Shown here piece by piece: positions 8,371-19,929 of a stretch of DNA of 64,000 nt. The stretch covers positions 26,320,951 to 26,384,950 of the forward strand of contig CM020620.1 in assembly GCA_009829735.1 (NCBI GenBank), in the 5' to 3' direction. The position numbers and the translations under genes are program-made. The number at the start of each line of letters is the position of its first letter. The first letter of the stretch is position 1. A model generated the notes under the pieces. That model saw only the letters and a list, made by a program, of their open reading frames with translations. It was not told the DNA's origin and made no database searches. Source of the DNA: Pyropia yezoensis (lineage: Eukaryota; Rhodophyta; Bangiophyceae; Bangiales; Bangiaceae).

Positions 8371-9203
8371 GCAAGGATTATTTTTTGTGAGGGGGAAGCA
8401 ACGGGCACCGCCCCACGCGCAGATATCCCTATTTGGCCCGCCGGTCCAGGGTCCGCTGTGGGACCCGGAGTGCGGGCCAACACTCCCTACACTAAACACC
8501 CAATCAAAACGCTCAGAACCCTCCAACACATCGCTCCAGGCAAAACACGCTCAGCGGAGAGATCTTACTAATTCTCGGCCAGATTGGGGCGGAAGTAGCC
8601 CGCCCTAGGTAGCTTCCCTTCACTGGCCAGAAAGCCAATTCAAATCGGGCGGGCGTAATCGCTTTACCCGATATTATCTTATCTTCCCCCCTCATTCATG
8701 GGGGGATCCAGCGAGGATGACGTGGCGTGCCCGTCCCGAGGGAGGAGCGACCCCCTCCTGCCCCCGATTGGTCAGGGGCAGAGGTCGCCACGATCTGCCT
8801 CCCCCTGAAGGGGGATGCCCCTAGTCCGAGGGGTGCGGTAAACCCTCACAAGTGTGTGGGATTCTTCCCCTGACCGGAATTGGCCTTTGGTCATTAACCC
8901 GGGATGGGATGCATTTGGGGTTTCGATTTTGAGCAGGTATTTTGGGTGATTGTGAGACTGGCGAGATCTTATTTTGAATGATGGCGCTGATGTCCGGCGG
9001 GGTTTGTCTTCCCCGTACCGTGAAGATTCCTGCCCCATTGGTGGGGATGATCCGTGGGGAACGGGGATTTCCGGAGATGTTGGAGGGTTTTGATTGGCCC
9101 GCACGTGGCCCGGTGTGGAGGATCGCTTGGTGCGGGTGAGAGGGGGTGAGAGTGTGCGTGGGGGTGCCCGTTGCTTACCCCGTGGGAAAAAAAAAACCTG
9201 CGC
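8371..9203. mobile_element. Candidate non-autonomous DNA transposon with long imperfect inverted ends
   Basis: The left end (8371-8420) contains an A/T run followed by AAGCAACGGGCACC; the right end (about 9155-9203) carries its reverse complement followed by an A/T run. Farther in, GTGCGGGCCAA, CAATCAAAAC and CCCTCCAACA recur in the same order in inverted orientation (about 8471-8530 against 9073-9112). The arms therefore extend roughly 130-170 bp with indels. No coding capacity is recognised inside. Exact boundaries and target duplication could not be fixed by eye. Confidence 0.5.
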
Positions 9204-9351
9204 TTGCTCGAACACTGTCTTCTTGGTCGCAGATCCCCGCGTGACGAAGCTAGGCGGTCGGCGGTTCAGTACCTCGCCGGTCTCCCCGCGTTCTTGGTGG
9301 GTTGCTTCTTTGTGTGGTCTGGGTGCTACGCGCCTAAAGTACGTAGATCCA

Positions 9352-10245
9352 CTACAAATCCCAGGCCGCGGCGGTGGGGAGCAGGCGCGCGTCGGTGTAG
9401 TGCCGCGCCGCCACCGCCGTCTCGCTTTGCTTCATGTACGCGGCAACGACGGCGAGGCGTAGCCCGATCGCGTTTGCCGCCGTAGCGGCGCCGCTGCGGA
9501 TGGACCGGCCCGTCCACCGCCCGCCCAGTGGGGGGGAAGGCGCCCGTCCATCGCAGCAAGCCGCGAAGTCACTCTGAGGAGACGCGAGGCAAGGATCTGG
9601 AGCCCGAAGCGGCACCCAAGGGGAGCCCCCCGCTGCCAGGTAGTCATGCCGAAAATCGCGGAGGAGTGTCAGCAGCGCGTCCGCTGTGTGATCCCGGGGA
9701 TGCACTGAGATAAGAAATGCCGAGCAAGCGCGCGTCCTGGCCACGCTCTCGTGGAACTTCTTCTGGACGGCGGGGCCCTGCTGCGCGAATTGCAGGTCGG
9801 CCAATTGCATGGCGACCGCAGCTCCGGGTCGGGTGAACATTAGGAACGCGAGGACCAGCGGAGTTCAGAATCGCCGCACCTCAGGGGGTGCACCTGGCCC
9901 TCCCAAGCGGAGGGCCTCCAGGACTATGTGGGCCGGAGACGGGACCGCAAACGAGGGCATCGCCCCGGCGGTGGTCGCCGCCCGCCGCAGGTAGCCCTTC
10001 CTCATGCGCAAGGTGACCGAGTGGGCCGTGGGCGGCTGGTAGCCGGCCATCTCATGTACTGCGTCCACAGAGGACAGATAGGATCGCATATTGTCGGTCG
10101 ACTCAGTGCCCTTGGCGTGCATTCACCTGATGTAGGCGGCCACCGTCGTGTAGTGCGCCGGCAACGCCTGAAGGCCCGTCTGCTTACAGTATCCAGCGAA
10201 CCGCTCCCAGATGGCAATGTAACTCCGCTTCGTATCAAATGCGCA
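9352..10245 (-). pseudogene. Tyrosine recombinase of the DIRS relic
   Basis: A single minus-strand frame carries a core-binding region (SYIAIWERFAGYCKQTGLQ, then SYLSSVDAVHEMAGYQPPTA) and a catalytic region ending SIRSGAATAANAIG and VAARHYTDA, where the Tyr would be the nucleophile. Two in-frame TGA codons break it (about 10123-10125 and 9862-9864). The expected His of the H-x-x-R box reads Arg (GRSIRSG). It is therefore non-functional as it stands. The family call rests on the RSGxATA box and the terminal Tyr. Confidence 0.7.
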
Positions 10246-10840
10246 TTCGCTAGGAGCGCGCGTGCTCGCTGAGCGCCCAGGTGCGTGCCCAGATCGCGGC
10301 CAGCATGCTTGTCCACTAGGTGATCAAATCGCAAGGCCGGCGCGTCGCGGTGGCCAGCGGCTCGAACAAGAAGATAACCACGTCCCAATCCCGCTTCCAG
10401 GGCAGGGGAGGATTAGTTGCGTGTCAGAACCGACCCTCCTCGCGCGGCAGGTGTATCACCGCCGCGCACCCCGCCATCGCTCGCCAGTACGATGGCTGCG
10501 CTTTCCAGCGGAGGGCCACCAGCGTCAGCGCGGAGTCCGAGCGTAGTGCCGTCTCCACGACTGTGCACCACGTTGAGCGGAAGGTTCGCCCAGGCGTTCT
10601 CGCCGGTCCAACCTTGCCAAAGCGCACGTACGCCCGAGCAGCCTGGCGTCCATTCATGAGAGTGGAACCGCCCGCAGCCCGTGCTGACGTGAGCCGTGAA
10701 CCAGTCAACCGCGTGAAGTCCGAACCGCTCGTCCAGCTAGTTAAACGCGGTCGCGGCCAAGGTCCAGCTCGTCGAGTCGTGCTCGGGAGGCGGCTGATCG
10801 GCAATTGTAGCAGAAGTCGCCTTGAAATTGCAGGAAAAAT

Positions 10841-10922
10841 CGATGTTGGATGCCCGGAATCGAACCCACACCATGGAACATATGTTAACCAGGCGTTATG
10901 AATGACTGCGCCACGGGTTAAA
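10841..10922 (-). other. tRNA-like sequence with A and B boxes
   Basis: On the minus strand TGGCGCAGTC (A-box-like) is followed about 40 bases later by GGTTCGATTCC (a B-box match). A D-stem GGCG/CGCC can pair, but the T-stem and acceptor do not pair properly and no 7-base anticodon loop with T33 fits. It lies inside the DIRS relic. It may be a tRNA-derived fragment or a tRNA gene relic, not a working tRNA. Confidence 0.3.
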
Positions 10923-10953
10923 TCCTTGACATTCTGGGCAAGATATGGGGTTT

Positions 10954-11442
10954 TTACCCCATAATGTTTACAGCACCGACCGCTGGGTCCGTTATACGTG
11001 GCAGTCGCGATACTGCCACAGCAATGAGATTGACCGCGCTGGGTAAGTACTCGGCCTCGATGACAGTAAGCCACAAGAGGCAGAGGGCGTGCAGCCTGCT
11101 CAATTTGGCCAGAATAGCCGCAGACTTCGACGCCCTGGCATTCACAGTGCCCACCGTCACCATGGAATCCGATTTCCACAAAATCCACGAGTCTCGCCGC
11201 GTCAGAAAGCGGCGCAAGCTTTGAAGCCCCAGGTACACCGTCGCCAGTCCTGGCGCATTGATGTGATGGGTGCGCCGGGGAGGGGAATGCAATCCCCGAG
11301 CAGGCATGGTCTGGTCTAGAACGGCGCCCCAACCCACTGGGCTCGCGACCGTGTGTAGCATGTGAGCGGGCGGCGGAGGCCACAATGCCCGACCCAAGCC
11401 TGCGTAACCGGTAAGATCCCGCCATCGGACAAGGTCCGGCAT
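10954..11442 (-). pseudogene. RNase H domain of the DIRS relic
   Basis: The sequence resembles the DIRS RNase H: GWGAVLDQTMPARGLHSP, then KSDSMVTVGTVNARASKSAA, then EAEYLPSAVNLIAVAVSRLP. Two catalytic Asp positions appear lost: the usual TDAS reads TVAS, and the usual I-A-D-A-x-S-R reads IAVAVSR. The frame differs from the neighbouring RT and recombinase pieces, so it cannot be expressed as one polyprotein. Confidence 0.7.
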
Positions 11443-11498
11443 TGCCTGGTGGTCGAAGCCCTCGCAGCCCGGGTTGTCCCCGCCAAGGCACGTATATA

Positions 11499-11613
11499 GT
11501 GCGTCCCGTTAAAAGTGGACGTGCTCGTGTCGTGATCATGTCAAACATCGGCCACTAGAGTAATCACACCCACACTGCACGACCCGTGCACATCTACTTC
11601 TTGCGGGCAGGTG
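11499..11613 (-). mobile_element. 115-bp MITE, oldest-looking copy, inserted in the DIRS relic
   Basis: The left end GTGCGTCCCGT is intact; the right end has drifted (the expected ACGGGACGCAC reads as TTGCGGGCAG-like). The middle matches the copies at 27141-27497, 40121 and 51295. The left flank is TATA, in keeping with a TA target. It is the most diverged copy in the window. Confidence 0.8.
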
Positions 11614-11910
11614 GAACCGCGTGCTCACCACAGACAGAGAGGAGGACACAGCCAGTCCGCAGAAGCTGCGAAGGGCCCTGGCCTTCACCCATCTGCGATG
11701 GTGAGAGGCCCGACCCAAGAGCAGCGCTGCCGCCCCCGGGATCTTCCCAGCTCGTTCCGTCTTCAAGACAAACAGCCCTCGGGCCGTGCCCGCAACGTGG
11801 CCCAGAAGCGAGAGCTGCTGCGGCCCATGCCACACGTCTTTGCGTGGGTACATGGACAGACCAAGGTCGGCCAAAAGGTCCCGGACGGTCTTCCTCCCGT
11901 CCAACGCCAA
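11614..11910 (-). pseudogene. Reverse transcriptase C-terminal fragment of the DIRS relic
   Basis: KTVRDLLADLGLSMYPRK, then LSLLGHVAGTARGLFVL, then LRSFCGLAVSSSLSV match the connection region that follows the YxDD palm of DIRS and other reverse transcriptases (L-G-h-x-x-D-T and F-C-G-x-A-x-S blocks). The fragment ends where the MITE begins at 11613. Nothing recognisable as RT lies upstream of 11910. Confidence 0.65.
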
Positions 11911-11929
11911 AAATCTCCAAGTGTGTATT

Positions 11930-13730
11930 ATTCATGAAGAAAATGTGCATCTTAAACACGCAAGAAGAATGCCCGTAACCGTGCCAGCAGCACAAACGCC
12001 ACCAGCTACGATTACGGTTCTTTTGTATGCGATATGTCTCGAACGCAGGCATAAAGCATGAAACTGCTGCGTGTGCTAACTTGAGGAATGCACTCATCGT
12101 GGTTGTCACAAGAACCTCCTGCACAATACCCCACAGAATTAGAAGGCATAAAGGGCACAAGCTCGAGAAACATGAAGAGACTCATTGGTGGTCCCCGCCT
12201 CTGCGTCTCTGAAGATGAATTAGCTCAGCCACTTAATGCAGGTTTAGAGCTCAGGAGAGATTACCTATGTTCTTTCCAAACTACCCTTGCAATAAGCACC
12301 ATATAATGCGAGCTTAACTTCTACCGCAGCGCTCCGCCCACTTTCCTGCAATGGACCTGGGAGCCGTACGTCAGCACTCTTGGTATCATTGACGGCTCAT
12401 TTTGGATTGCAGTCATCATCAATCATCAAAAACAGTTCTTCGACATTGATGAAATTGAAGATGTCCATTCTTTCCAAGACAGGGACAACACACGTATTGC
12501 AGTACCCCAAATTTTGTCTCATGGCGACAATAAGAACAACAGACCCTCAACAGGCCAATGGCATATTTCAGATGACGCACGACTGGCCAATGAGTGCTCC
12601 GCGTTAATATGGAAACAGTGCGATCTGAGACTTTCTCGAGATTTCTGCCCACATCGAAGAGGGAACAGGCATCGCATGAACCAGCTGCGACCTCTCCCAG
12701 TGCTCTTGAGTGGATCGGGCCGAGATAGAGGGAAATCCGCCGAGATCGTGAGAGAATACAATAGCTATCTGGCCAACCAGCGTTCGGTACCAGACCCGCC
12801 GCGACTGCAGCCAATCATCGCCTGATCAACAGGAAAGCCCCACAGCACGCTATTTGTCCGCTGCGAGCTCTCAGCACGCAGTTGGCTCATGGCCTTGTGG
12901 TGTCATGCTGTTGCTCTTGTCTCCATGAGACAAAATTCGGGGAACTGCAATACTGTTCTTGCTTGTCTCAGTTCCGCCATACATTATCAAGAAGAGTTCG
13001 GTTGAATCCTTCGTTATCTTTGGTTTTTGAACAGTACCAAGGCATTGACTTGGAGCAGTCTCGTGCCTTGTTGTGCAGTACAGAGACTGTAGATGGACAT
13101 TTTCGTTCACGATGAATACTGTGATCGAGGTGCATAATGGGGAAGTCTTGACGCTTCGATTGTCTTGATTTCTTGAGCTGTGCTGCTGTTGCTCCTGGTG
13201 GGCCATCTCGGCTCCCTGCCCGCTCCACGACGTGACAGATGACCGCGCAGCACGCTCCGGCAACAGCGCCAGGAGGGACCAGCCGCGATTGACAGGGATG
13301 AGGCAACGAGGACCCGGCAGGCCGCCCCATCTGAATCTCTCCTTGATGCTGTTGCTGCTTTCTGGACAAGGGGGCGGGGGTTCGCCGCCCGCCGCTCCAG
13401 CGCATACGCGCGGTCGGCCCGGCGAAGCCATGCATTCCATCTGGGGTGTCCTTGCTGCGCCATCGGTGCACCGTGGTGGAGGGGCGGTAGGCCTCCTGGC
13501 AGAGGGGGGGTGGGTTACGGTCACCACACGAGCCACCCCCCTCTTGACCCCTCCGTAGCGACTGACCGCGGACGCCATTTAAACTTGTCAGCTGACTTGC
13601 TCCTGCGGCAGCGGCCGCCCCTGCCACCAGTGGCTTGTCGGCCAGTCGCCTCGTCTGCCGCGTCCGCCTTGTCCCTGCCACCAACGCTCCCAGCGGCGGG
13701 ACCTCCTCATTCCCTCCGCGGGCGGACACA
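11930..13730. other. AT-richer region with no recognised gene; contains an inverted duplicate
   Basis: Base composition drops compared with neighbours. A segment at 12495-12541 (TATTGCAGTACCCCAAATTT and on) recurs inverted at 12908-12952 with about 85-90% identity over some 45 bases. In the respective frames both read IAVPxILSHGD, so they may be two broken copies of one repeat or coding element. No complete ORF with recognisable domains is seen. The last 200 bases before 13731 are the 5' flank of the M16 protease gene. Confidence 0.5.
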
Positions 13731-16700
13731 ATGGTCTCCCCCCCCAGTACCCCTCCCCCCCCGGCGGCGGTGCTTCCCCCCAGCATATCGGCGGCGGCCT
13801 CCTCTCGTGCGCCTGCCGACCGGGCACCGCTGCTCGCCGACCCCCATCCCCCTTCCTCAGCCGGCCCGGGGACGGGCGGGGCGGCGTCGGCAGCGACGGC
13901 TGCGGGGGCTGTGGCGGCTGCGGTCATGGAGCAGTCCCCCCTGGACGACCGCGAGTACCGGCGGCTGACGCTGCCCAACGAGCTGCGTGTGCTACTCGTT
14001 TCTGACCAGGTAGCCGACAGGGCGGCGGCGTGCCTGTCGGTGGGGGTGGGTTCCCGCGCCGACCCAGACGACCTCCCCGGCCTGGCGCACTTTTGTGAGC
14101 ACATGGCGTTTCTTGGGACTGCCAAGTACCCGGATGAGGCGTCGTACAGGGCGTTTATCAAGGCCCACGGGGGGTGGCACAATGCGTCAACGGGCGCCGA
14201 GTCGACTGACTATTACTTTTCGGTGATGGTGGACAAGGCGGAGCGGGCGGCAGGTGGGGAGGGGGACAGCGGCGGGGCATCGAGGGCTGAGGATGACGCC
14301 ACCCAGGGCTGCGACGCCAATGGTGCCCCCGCCAAGAGTGTGTCTGCGGAATGTGCCCCGGCCAAGTGTGCCCCGTCTGCCGCTGCCCGCGATGGGCCCA
14401 CGCCCAGCCTGGAGGGCTCTACCAAGGCGCGGGACGCCGCCCCAGCGGCTGGGTGTGCCCCTTCCCCCCCTATCCCTCCCGGGCTGGCGCCGTACCTCGA
14501 GGCCCTGGACCGGTTTGCCCAGTTTTTTATCGCCCCCCTCTTCACGCCTTCTGCCACCTCCCGGGAAGTGCAGGCTGTGGAGGGCGAGTTCAAGAGTGGC
14601 CTCCTCCACGACGGCAACCGTCGGTGCCAGGTGTTGCGGCAGGCGGTGGCACCCGGCCACCCGGCGCGCAAGTGGGGGGTTGGCAACGCGGCGTCCCTGT
14701 GGGACAAGCCCACCGCCGCGGGGGTGGACGTGCGCGCAGCCCTGCTGGCGTTTCACAAGCGGCACTACAGCGCCAACCGGATGACGCTGGTGCTGGTTGC
14801 CCCCGCGCCGCTCGACACGCTGGCGGTGTGGGCAGAGGCCCTCTTTGACGCCATCCCCAACACCCGCGCCCCCGTCGCTTCCGACGCGTACGCGGGGTGG
14901 CCCCCGTTTGGGCCCGCCGAAACGGGCCGCCGCCTGCACGTGGTGCCGATTGAGGAGCACCGCTGGCTCAGCCTCTTTTGGGTGGTACCCCCGTTTGGGG
15001 CCACCTACCTCACCGACCCGGCCGGCTACATTGCGTACCGCTTCAACTATGGGGGCCCGGGGTCCCTCTTGTCGGCGCTGCGCGCCCGCGGCTGGGCTTC
15101 TTCCGTTTCCGCATCCTCCTTTGAGTGTGCGAGCCATTGGCAGACGGTGCAGGTGTTCGTGGACCTGACCCGTGCGGGGGCGGAGGCGGCCACCTTGGAC
15201 GCCGTCATCCAGTCGATTCTTGCGTACCTGAGGCTGCTGGAGAAGGAGGGGGTGACCCCCCGCTCCTACCAGGACGCGGCTGACATAGCCCGCAATTTCT
15301 GGACCTACCGTTCGCGGGAGGAGCCGGCTCCACTGGCTGAAAGCTTAGCAAGGCGGTTGCACTACCTGCCTGACGAACACTTGTTGACTGGTGAGAGTCT
15401 TTATGCGCAATACGATGAGCCGCTCATCCTAGACACCCTGCGTCTACTGACGCCTGCCGCGGCGGTGGTCATGGTGGTAGACCCGGCCTTTGAGGGTAGT
15501 ACCGACCTGGTTGAGGAACGTTACGGCACTGCCTACAGCATTTCCCGTATCCCAGAGGCCACCCTGGCCGCTTGGGCCGCCGCCGAGCCGTGGCCCGAGC
15601 TGGCCGTCGGTCCGCCCAACGCGTTCATCCCGACGGACCTCTCGCTGGTGTGCGACGCGCTCGACGGAACCGCGGATGACGGGGGGCAGCCGGCGAGGAA
15701 GGGGCTCACGGCGGTGCCTACGCGTGTAGCCGAGCCGACCGTGTTGCCTGGAGTGCCCAGTCCGTTGTTCGTAGTGGACTGCAACGGTGATGCCGATGCG
15801 GCGAGCGGAGAGGTAGGGGGGGATCCGTCCTTGGCTCCCGCTCCTCAAACTGAGGGGGCAGAGGCCACCCCTGTGAATCCGCCAGTGTGGGAATCCCCCC
15901 TGCTTCCGCCTGTCGTTCCCCTCGCTGACGCGCCATTGTCGACGCACCCGGTTGTTTTGCGGGATGATGCCTCTGTGCGGCTGCACTACAAGCTGGACCG
16001 GACGTTTCGGCGGCCCAAGGCGTACGTGTGTGTCCGTCTTCACACCCCCGCCGTCCATAGGAGTGCCCGGTCGTGGGTGCTCGCTGACCTTGCCACCCTC
16101 GTGCTGGCAGACAGCCTTACCGAGGAGACGGCCGACGCGGCCGATGCGGGCCTCTTTGTTGGTGTTGCCCCCACCACTGATGGCCTGTCCCTGTCCCTCT
16201 CTGGGTACACCCACAAGCTGCCCCTGCTGTTGGCGGTGGCTGTTGAGCGACTGGCACGCTTCCAAGCCGACCCCGCCCGCTTCGCCCGTGTTTACGAGGT
16301 GCTTCAACGGGACTACAAGAACTCGCTCAAACAGGATCCGCTAGACCATGCCAGCAGCACCGTCTCGATGCTCACCGCCACGCCCATGTGGCATTTGCTT
16401 GACCTCATCAACGTGTTTGGGGAAGATTCCGGCAAGAGTTCCCCTCGGCCGGCCCTCGGCGCTCGTGGCGGCGAGAAAGGAGTTATGGCCTCTGAGCCCC
16501 TACCACCGTCACCAGCAGAGGTGGAGGCCTTTGTGGCCTCTTTGTGGCCGGGCGGCGTCTTTATCGAGGCCCTCATTACGGGGAATGTGTCGCCCGAAGG
16601 CGCACTGGCCATGGTGGCGACCATCCAGGCTGCCCTACCGTCCCCCCCCTTGCCTACGCTGGAGGTTCCCGCCCGCCGTGTCGTGCAGCTTCCAATCCGT

Positions 16701-17503
16701 CAGACGGTGGTGGCTCGGATTGCGAGCCCCAATCCCTTGGACCCCAACTCGGCCGTGCAGGTCGTGTACCAGCTGGGCCTCGGGGGCGACCCAGCCGTCG
16801 ACGTAGCGCTGGGATTGCTGTCCAGCATGCTGTCTGACCGGGTCTTCACCGTTCTTCGCACTGAGCAGCAGCTGGGCTACGACGTGTCCGCCTGGTGCTA
16901 CTGCTCGGCGGGCGTCAACGGCCTGTGTGTGGCGGTGCAGTCCCCCTCTGCTTCACCCGAGACGGTGGCTGCCCGCATCCAGGCGTGCCTCGACGACTTT
17001 GGCGCCGTCACCCTCCCCGCCATGGACGCGGCGCCCTTCAAGGTTGCCCTCCGGGCTGCTCTCAGGGAGCCCGACAAGCACCTGTGGGGGCAGACGAGCC
17101 GGTACCTCGGCGAGGTCTTTAACCACACCTACGACTATGGCCGCCGAGAGGCGCAGGCCGTTGCCCTGGACGGGGTGGACACTGCGGCCCTGTGCCGCCT
17201 GTGGGCCACCTACCTCGCCGCCGACGCGCCGCAGCGGCGGATGCTCGTGTCGGCCGTCCACCCGCCGGCGCACCCGCCCGCGCTTTCGCCGGCAGAGGAG
17301 CGGGCGGCGGGGGGGGGGGGGGCAGTCCCGGGGGGGACGGCGGGAACGGCAGTGGCAGTGGCGGTGGCGGTCAGCTGCCGCCCATTGTGTTGGCCGACGT
17401 GGGGGCACACCCCGCCGCGGTGCGGGCGTTTCGGAACTCCCGCCCGCTCTACCCCGTGTACGGGTACTTTCAGGTGGGGCGCTCATCCGACGCAGCTGCC
17501 TGA
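13731..17503 (+). CDS. Insulysin-type M16A zinc metalloprotease (insulin-degrading enzyme family)
   Basis: This is a large peptidase that degrades small peptides such as cleaved transit or signal peptides. Zinc motif HFCEH is at residues 120-124 and the third ligand Glu lies in AVEGEFKS. Family blocks REYRRLTLPNELRVLLVSD, YYFSVMVDK, YSANRMTLVLV and TEQQLGYDVSAWCY are present. An Ala/Pro-rich insert of about 80 residues separates HxxEH from the third ligand. There is no intron. The start at 13731 adds a 65-residue Ala/Pro leader; ATG 13926 (MEQSPLDDREYRRL) is an alternative. The frame breaks at the 14-G run 17309-17322: the conserved end (LPPIVLADVGAHPAAVRAF to stop 17501-17503) lies in another frame, most likely through a homopolymer length error. 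Confidence 0.88.
17309..17322 (+). other. 14-G homopolymer where the M16 protease changes frame
   Basis: Upstream of this run the protease reads in one frame; downstream the family-like C-terminus is in the frame shifted by two. A second run of G follows at 17330. A miscounted homopolymer is the simplest explanation. Natural slippage in a Gly-rich linker is possible. Confidence 0.7.
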
Positions 17504-19682
17504 GTGGGGGGGGTGGCGACCGTATCGCCTGCGGGCGACCCTACTTTTCGTCTTGTGCGCCCACCTTGCGCCCTGTGTTCCACGTTTATCCCCGTTCTTT
17601 CCCCCGTTTTTTTCTCTGCCTATTTTTTTTGCACTGGGAGAGGGGGAGATGGCCGCCGCCCCCGTCCTCGTTGGCCAGCCCCGGCTCGCGAGCGCAACCG
17701 GGGGGGGGAGGGAGGGGGGTGGGCGACACCAGCGGAAAAGGAGTGTGGTGGCCCCTGTTGCCAGTGCTGCCGCCATGACCACACGCCCGGCACCGACCGC
17801 CGCTGCGGTGCAGGCTCGCGGCAGTCGTTGTGTGTTTTTTCCCTTTTTACACCCCCCCGCGGTGCCAGCCACCCGTCGCCGCCGCGGCTCTGCCGTCTGA
17901 GAGGAAGTCGCCGGCCACCGGCTGGCAGTACATCGTCATCAAGGCCAACACGTGCTGAGTTGCCGTCCCTGCCGGGCACACAGCATCTGAGCCGAGCACC
18001 GCCCCGCCCCCCCCCCCCCACGGATGAGCGGCACCGCCCGGCGGGCGGTGCTGACGCTCCGCATCTATGTTGCCACTGCAACCAGCGCGTCGCCTCGCAG
18101 CCCCCACTCTCCCCCCCCCCTGGGAGCGACTGCCGCTGTCGGCCTTGGGGATGCAGAAAAAAAAAAAAAGAGAGTGTCACGTGTGTCTGGGAGCCCAGCG
18201 CAGGCAAGCACGGTAGCGACAATGGCGGTAGCGAGACACCCCGGCGCTGGGCGCGTCGGCGACGGAGAGGGGTGGCGACGGCGGCCTTAGCCACCGCGAT
18301 ACGCGCGCCCACGGCACCCGTTCCCCCCCGCCACCGCGGCCGCGGGGCGGCCGACGACGCGGCCGATGAGAGGGCTCTGCGGCGGGGAGCGTCGCGTCGT
18401 CGTCGATGAACGACAGCGCTGCCACACCGGTCGAGACACACGTAGGAGGGGTGTGCAGGGTGGGGGGGGCGGCTAGCGACCGACGCAGCCGCCACTTTCG
18501 ATCAGCGTGGGAAGGGGGGTCGCCGGCGGCGTCGCCGAGACGGGGAAGGGTGGCCAGGGCGGACAGCGAGGGGTGCCGCGGCCGCCAGAGAGGTGCGCCA
18601 AGCCACCGCCCGATGATTGTGGGAGGCCGCCGGATGCCAGATGTCCGCGTCGGCGGGCGCCGAGGTTGGCGACGCCACCGCCACCGAGACCCGTCGAGGC
18701 AGCGGACGCGCGGAGCACACGCGCCCGCCAGCGGCCGGATGAGCGCAGACACAGCTGCAGCAGTCACAGGGGTGCGCCCCCGGGAAGCACACCCGCCCCT
18801 GAGCAACTAGGTAGCCGAGGGCGCGGCCTGCGTCGGCACCACGCCACCACGCATCAGCCGTCGCACCCGGGGGCGACAAAAAAAAGGCAGCAGTGAGTGG
18901 GCGGGTGGCCAAGCCGCACGTGTCGCCAGTGCCACAGCCATCGACGGTGGGCGGGCGGTTGAAGCGGTGCACCGCACCCGCGATGGGATTGGGAGAGGGA
19001 AGTGGAGGCGGGTGGGGGAACGCCTGCGGGAGAGCGTGGACGGTGCCCCCCCCGCCCGCCGCCGCCATCGACACGCAGCGCGCGCGCGCGCCGCCGCCCA
19101 CGTCGCCCCGGCATCTGTACTTGACCCTGCCGTCAACTTCCTACGAGCGGGTAGCGGCGGCGATGGGCGTCCAGCCCCGGGGGTGCTCCCGGCGCACCCC
19201 TAACCCCCGGCCGCCCCCAGCCCCGCTCCTCCGCCCAGTTTCTCCGCCAAAGCGCTCGGCGGAGGATGCGGAGGGGAATAGGGAGCCTGAGGGGCGTAAG
19301 GGGGGTGGCAGGTAAAGAAAAGGGGTACGGGGTGAGAAGAGGGGCGCAGGGGAGGAAGCGCAGAACGTGGGGAGATATCACAGCCTGTTGCTAGCAGGGG
19401 GCCTTCCTGTCCTCTTCTCGACGATGCCGACCAGACGGGGACAAATAGAGCCTGACTGTAATGGCCCGTGGCGAAATGCTTCTTGAGCCTTCACGGCCGT
19501 TTGCCTTCGCGCCGGGGACACGAGCCCATCTGTCCCACCCACGTCAAGAGTCCCCGTCGCCGCCGTCACCGCTCGCGTCGCTGTCGGAGCGGATCGTTGC
19601 CCCCTTGCTCCCCCCCCCCCTACCTGGGGACGTCAGCGACCCTCCTCGTCCCCTCCTCTCCCCCTCCCCCCTCGTCAGCGCC
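17504..19682. other. GC-rich intergenic region without a recognised gene
   Basis: This is the 3' flank of the protease and the 5' flank of the HYPK gene. It has many C/G runs, a poly-A of 13 at about 18157, a (CG)n stretch near 19079, and long but low-complexity open frames on both strands that look like GC artefacts. A short segment at 17886-17958 reads as a plausible terminal exon (ending WQYIVIKANTC) after a pyrimidine tract, but I cannot connect it to a gene. Confidence 0.5.
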
Positions 19683-19888
19683 ATGGCGTCGGCCGGCGAT
19701 GCGGACGGGACCCCCCCCTCCGCGCCCCCCGCCCCCGCCGGTGAGCGGGCCAAGTCCACCGCCGACCTCGACCGGGTGACCGACTATGTGGAGGAGACCG
19801 AGGTAGACACCGCCGCCCTGTCCGCGTCGGTCGCGGGCCTGGCACCCGGTGCCGGTGGCGGCGGCGGTGGCGGCGGCGGAGCCGGCCG

Positions 19889-19929
<41 letters not shown>

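Larger units (their letters stand above)
9346..11915 (-). mobile_element. Decayed DIRS-type retroelement (RT end, RNase H, tyrosine recombinase)
   Basis: Reading the minus strand gives the end of a reverse transcriptase, an RNase H and a tyrosine recombinase in the order used by DIRS retroelements, which integrate with a recombinase instead of a DDE integrase. Frames are broken several times, catalytic residues are lost, and a MITE separates RT from RNase H. The RT catalytic core is missing upstream of 11910, so the 5' part is truncated. Confidence 0.75.

Noticed and set aside
13992-15137. Minus-strand ORFs opposite the M16 protease
   Set aside because: Shadows of a conserved plus-strand gene.
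17886-17958. Possible terminal exon ending WQYIVIKANTC after a pyrimidine tract
   Set aside because: No upstream exon or family could be linked to it; kept only as a remark.
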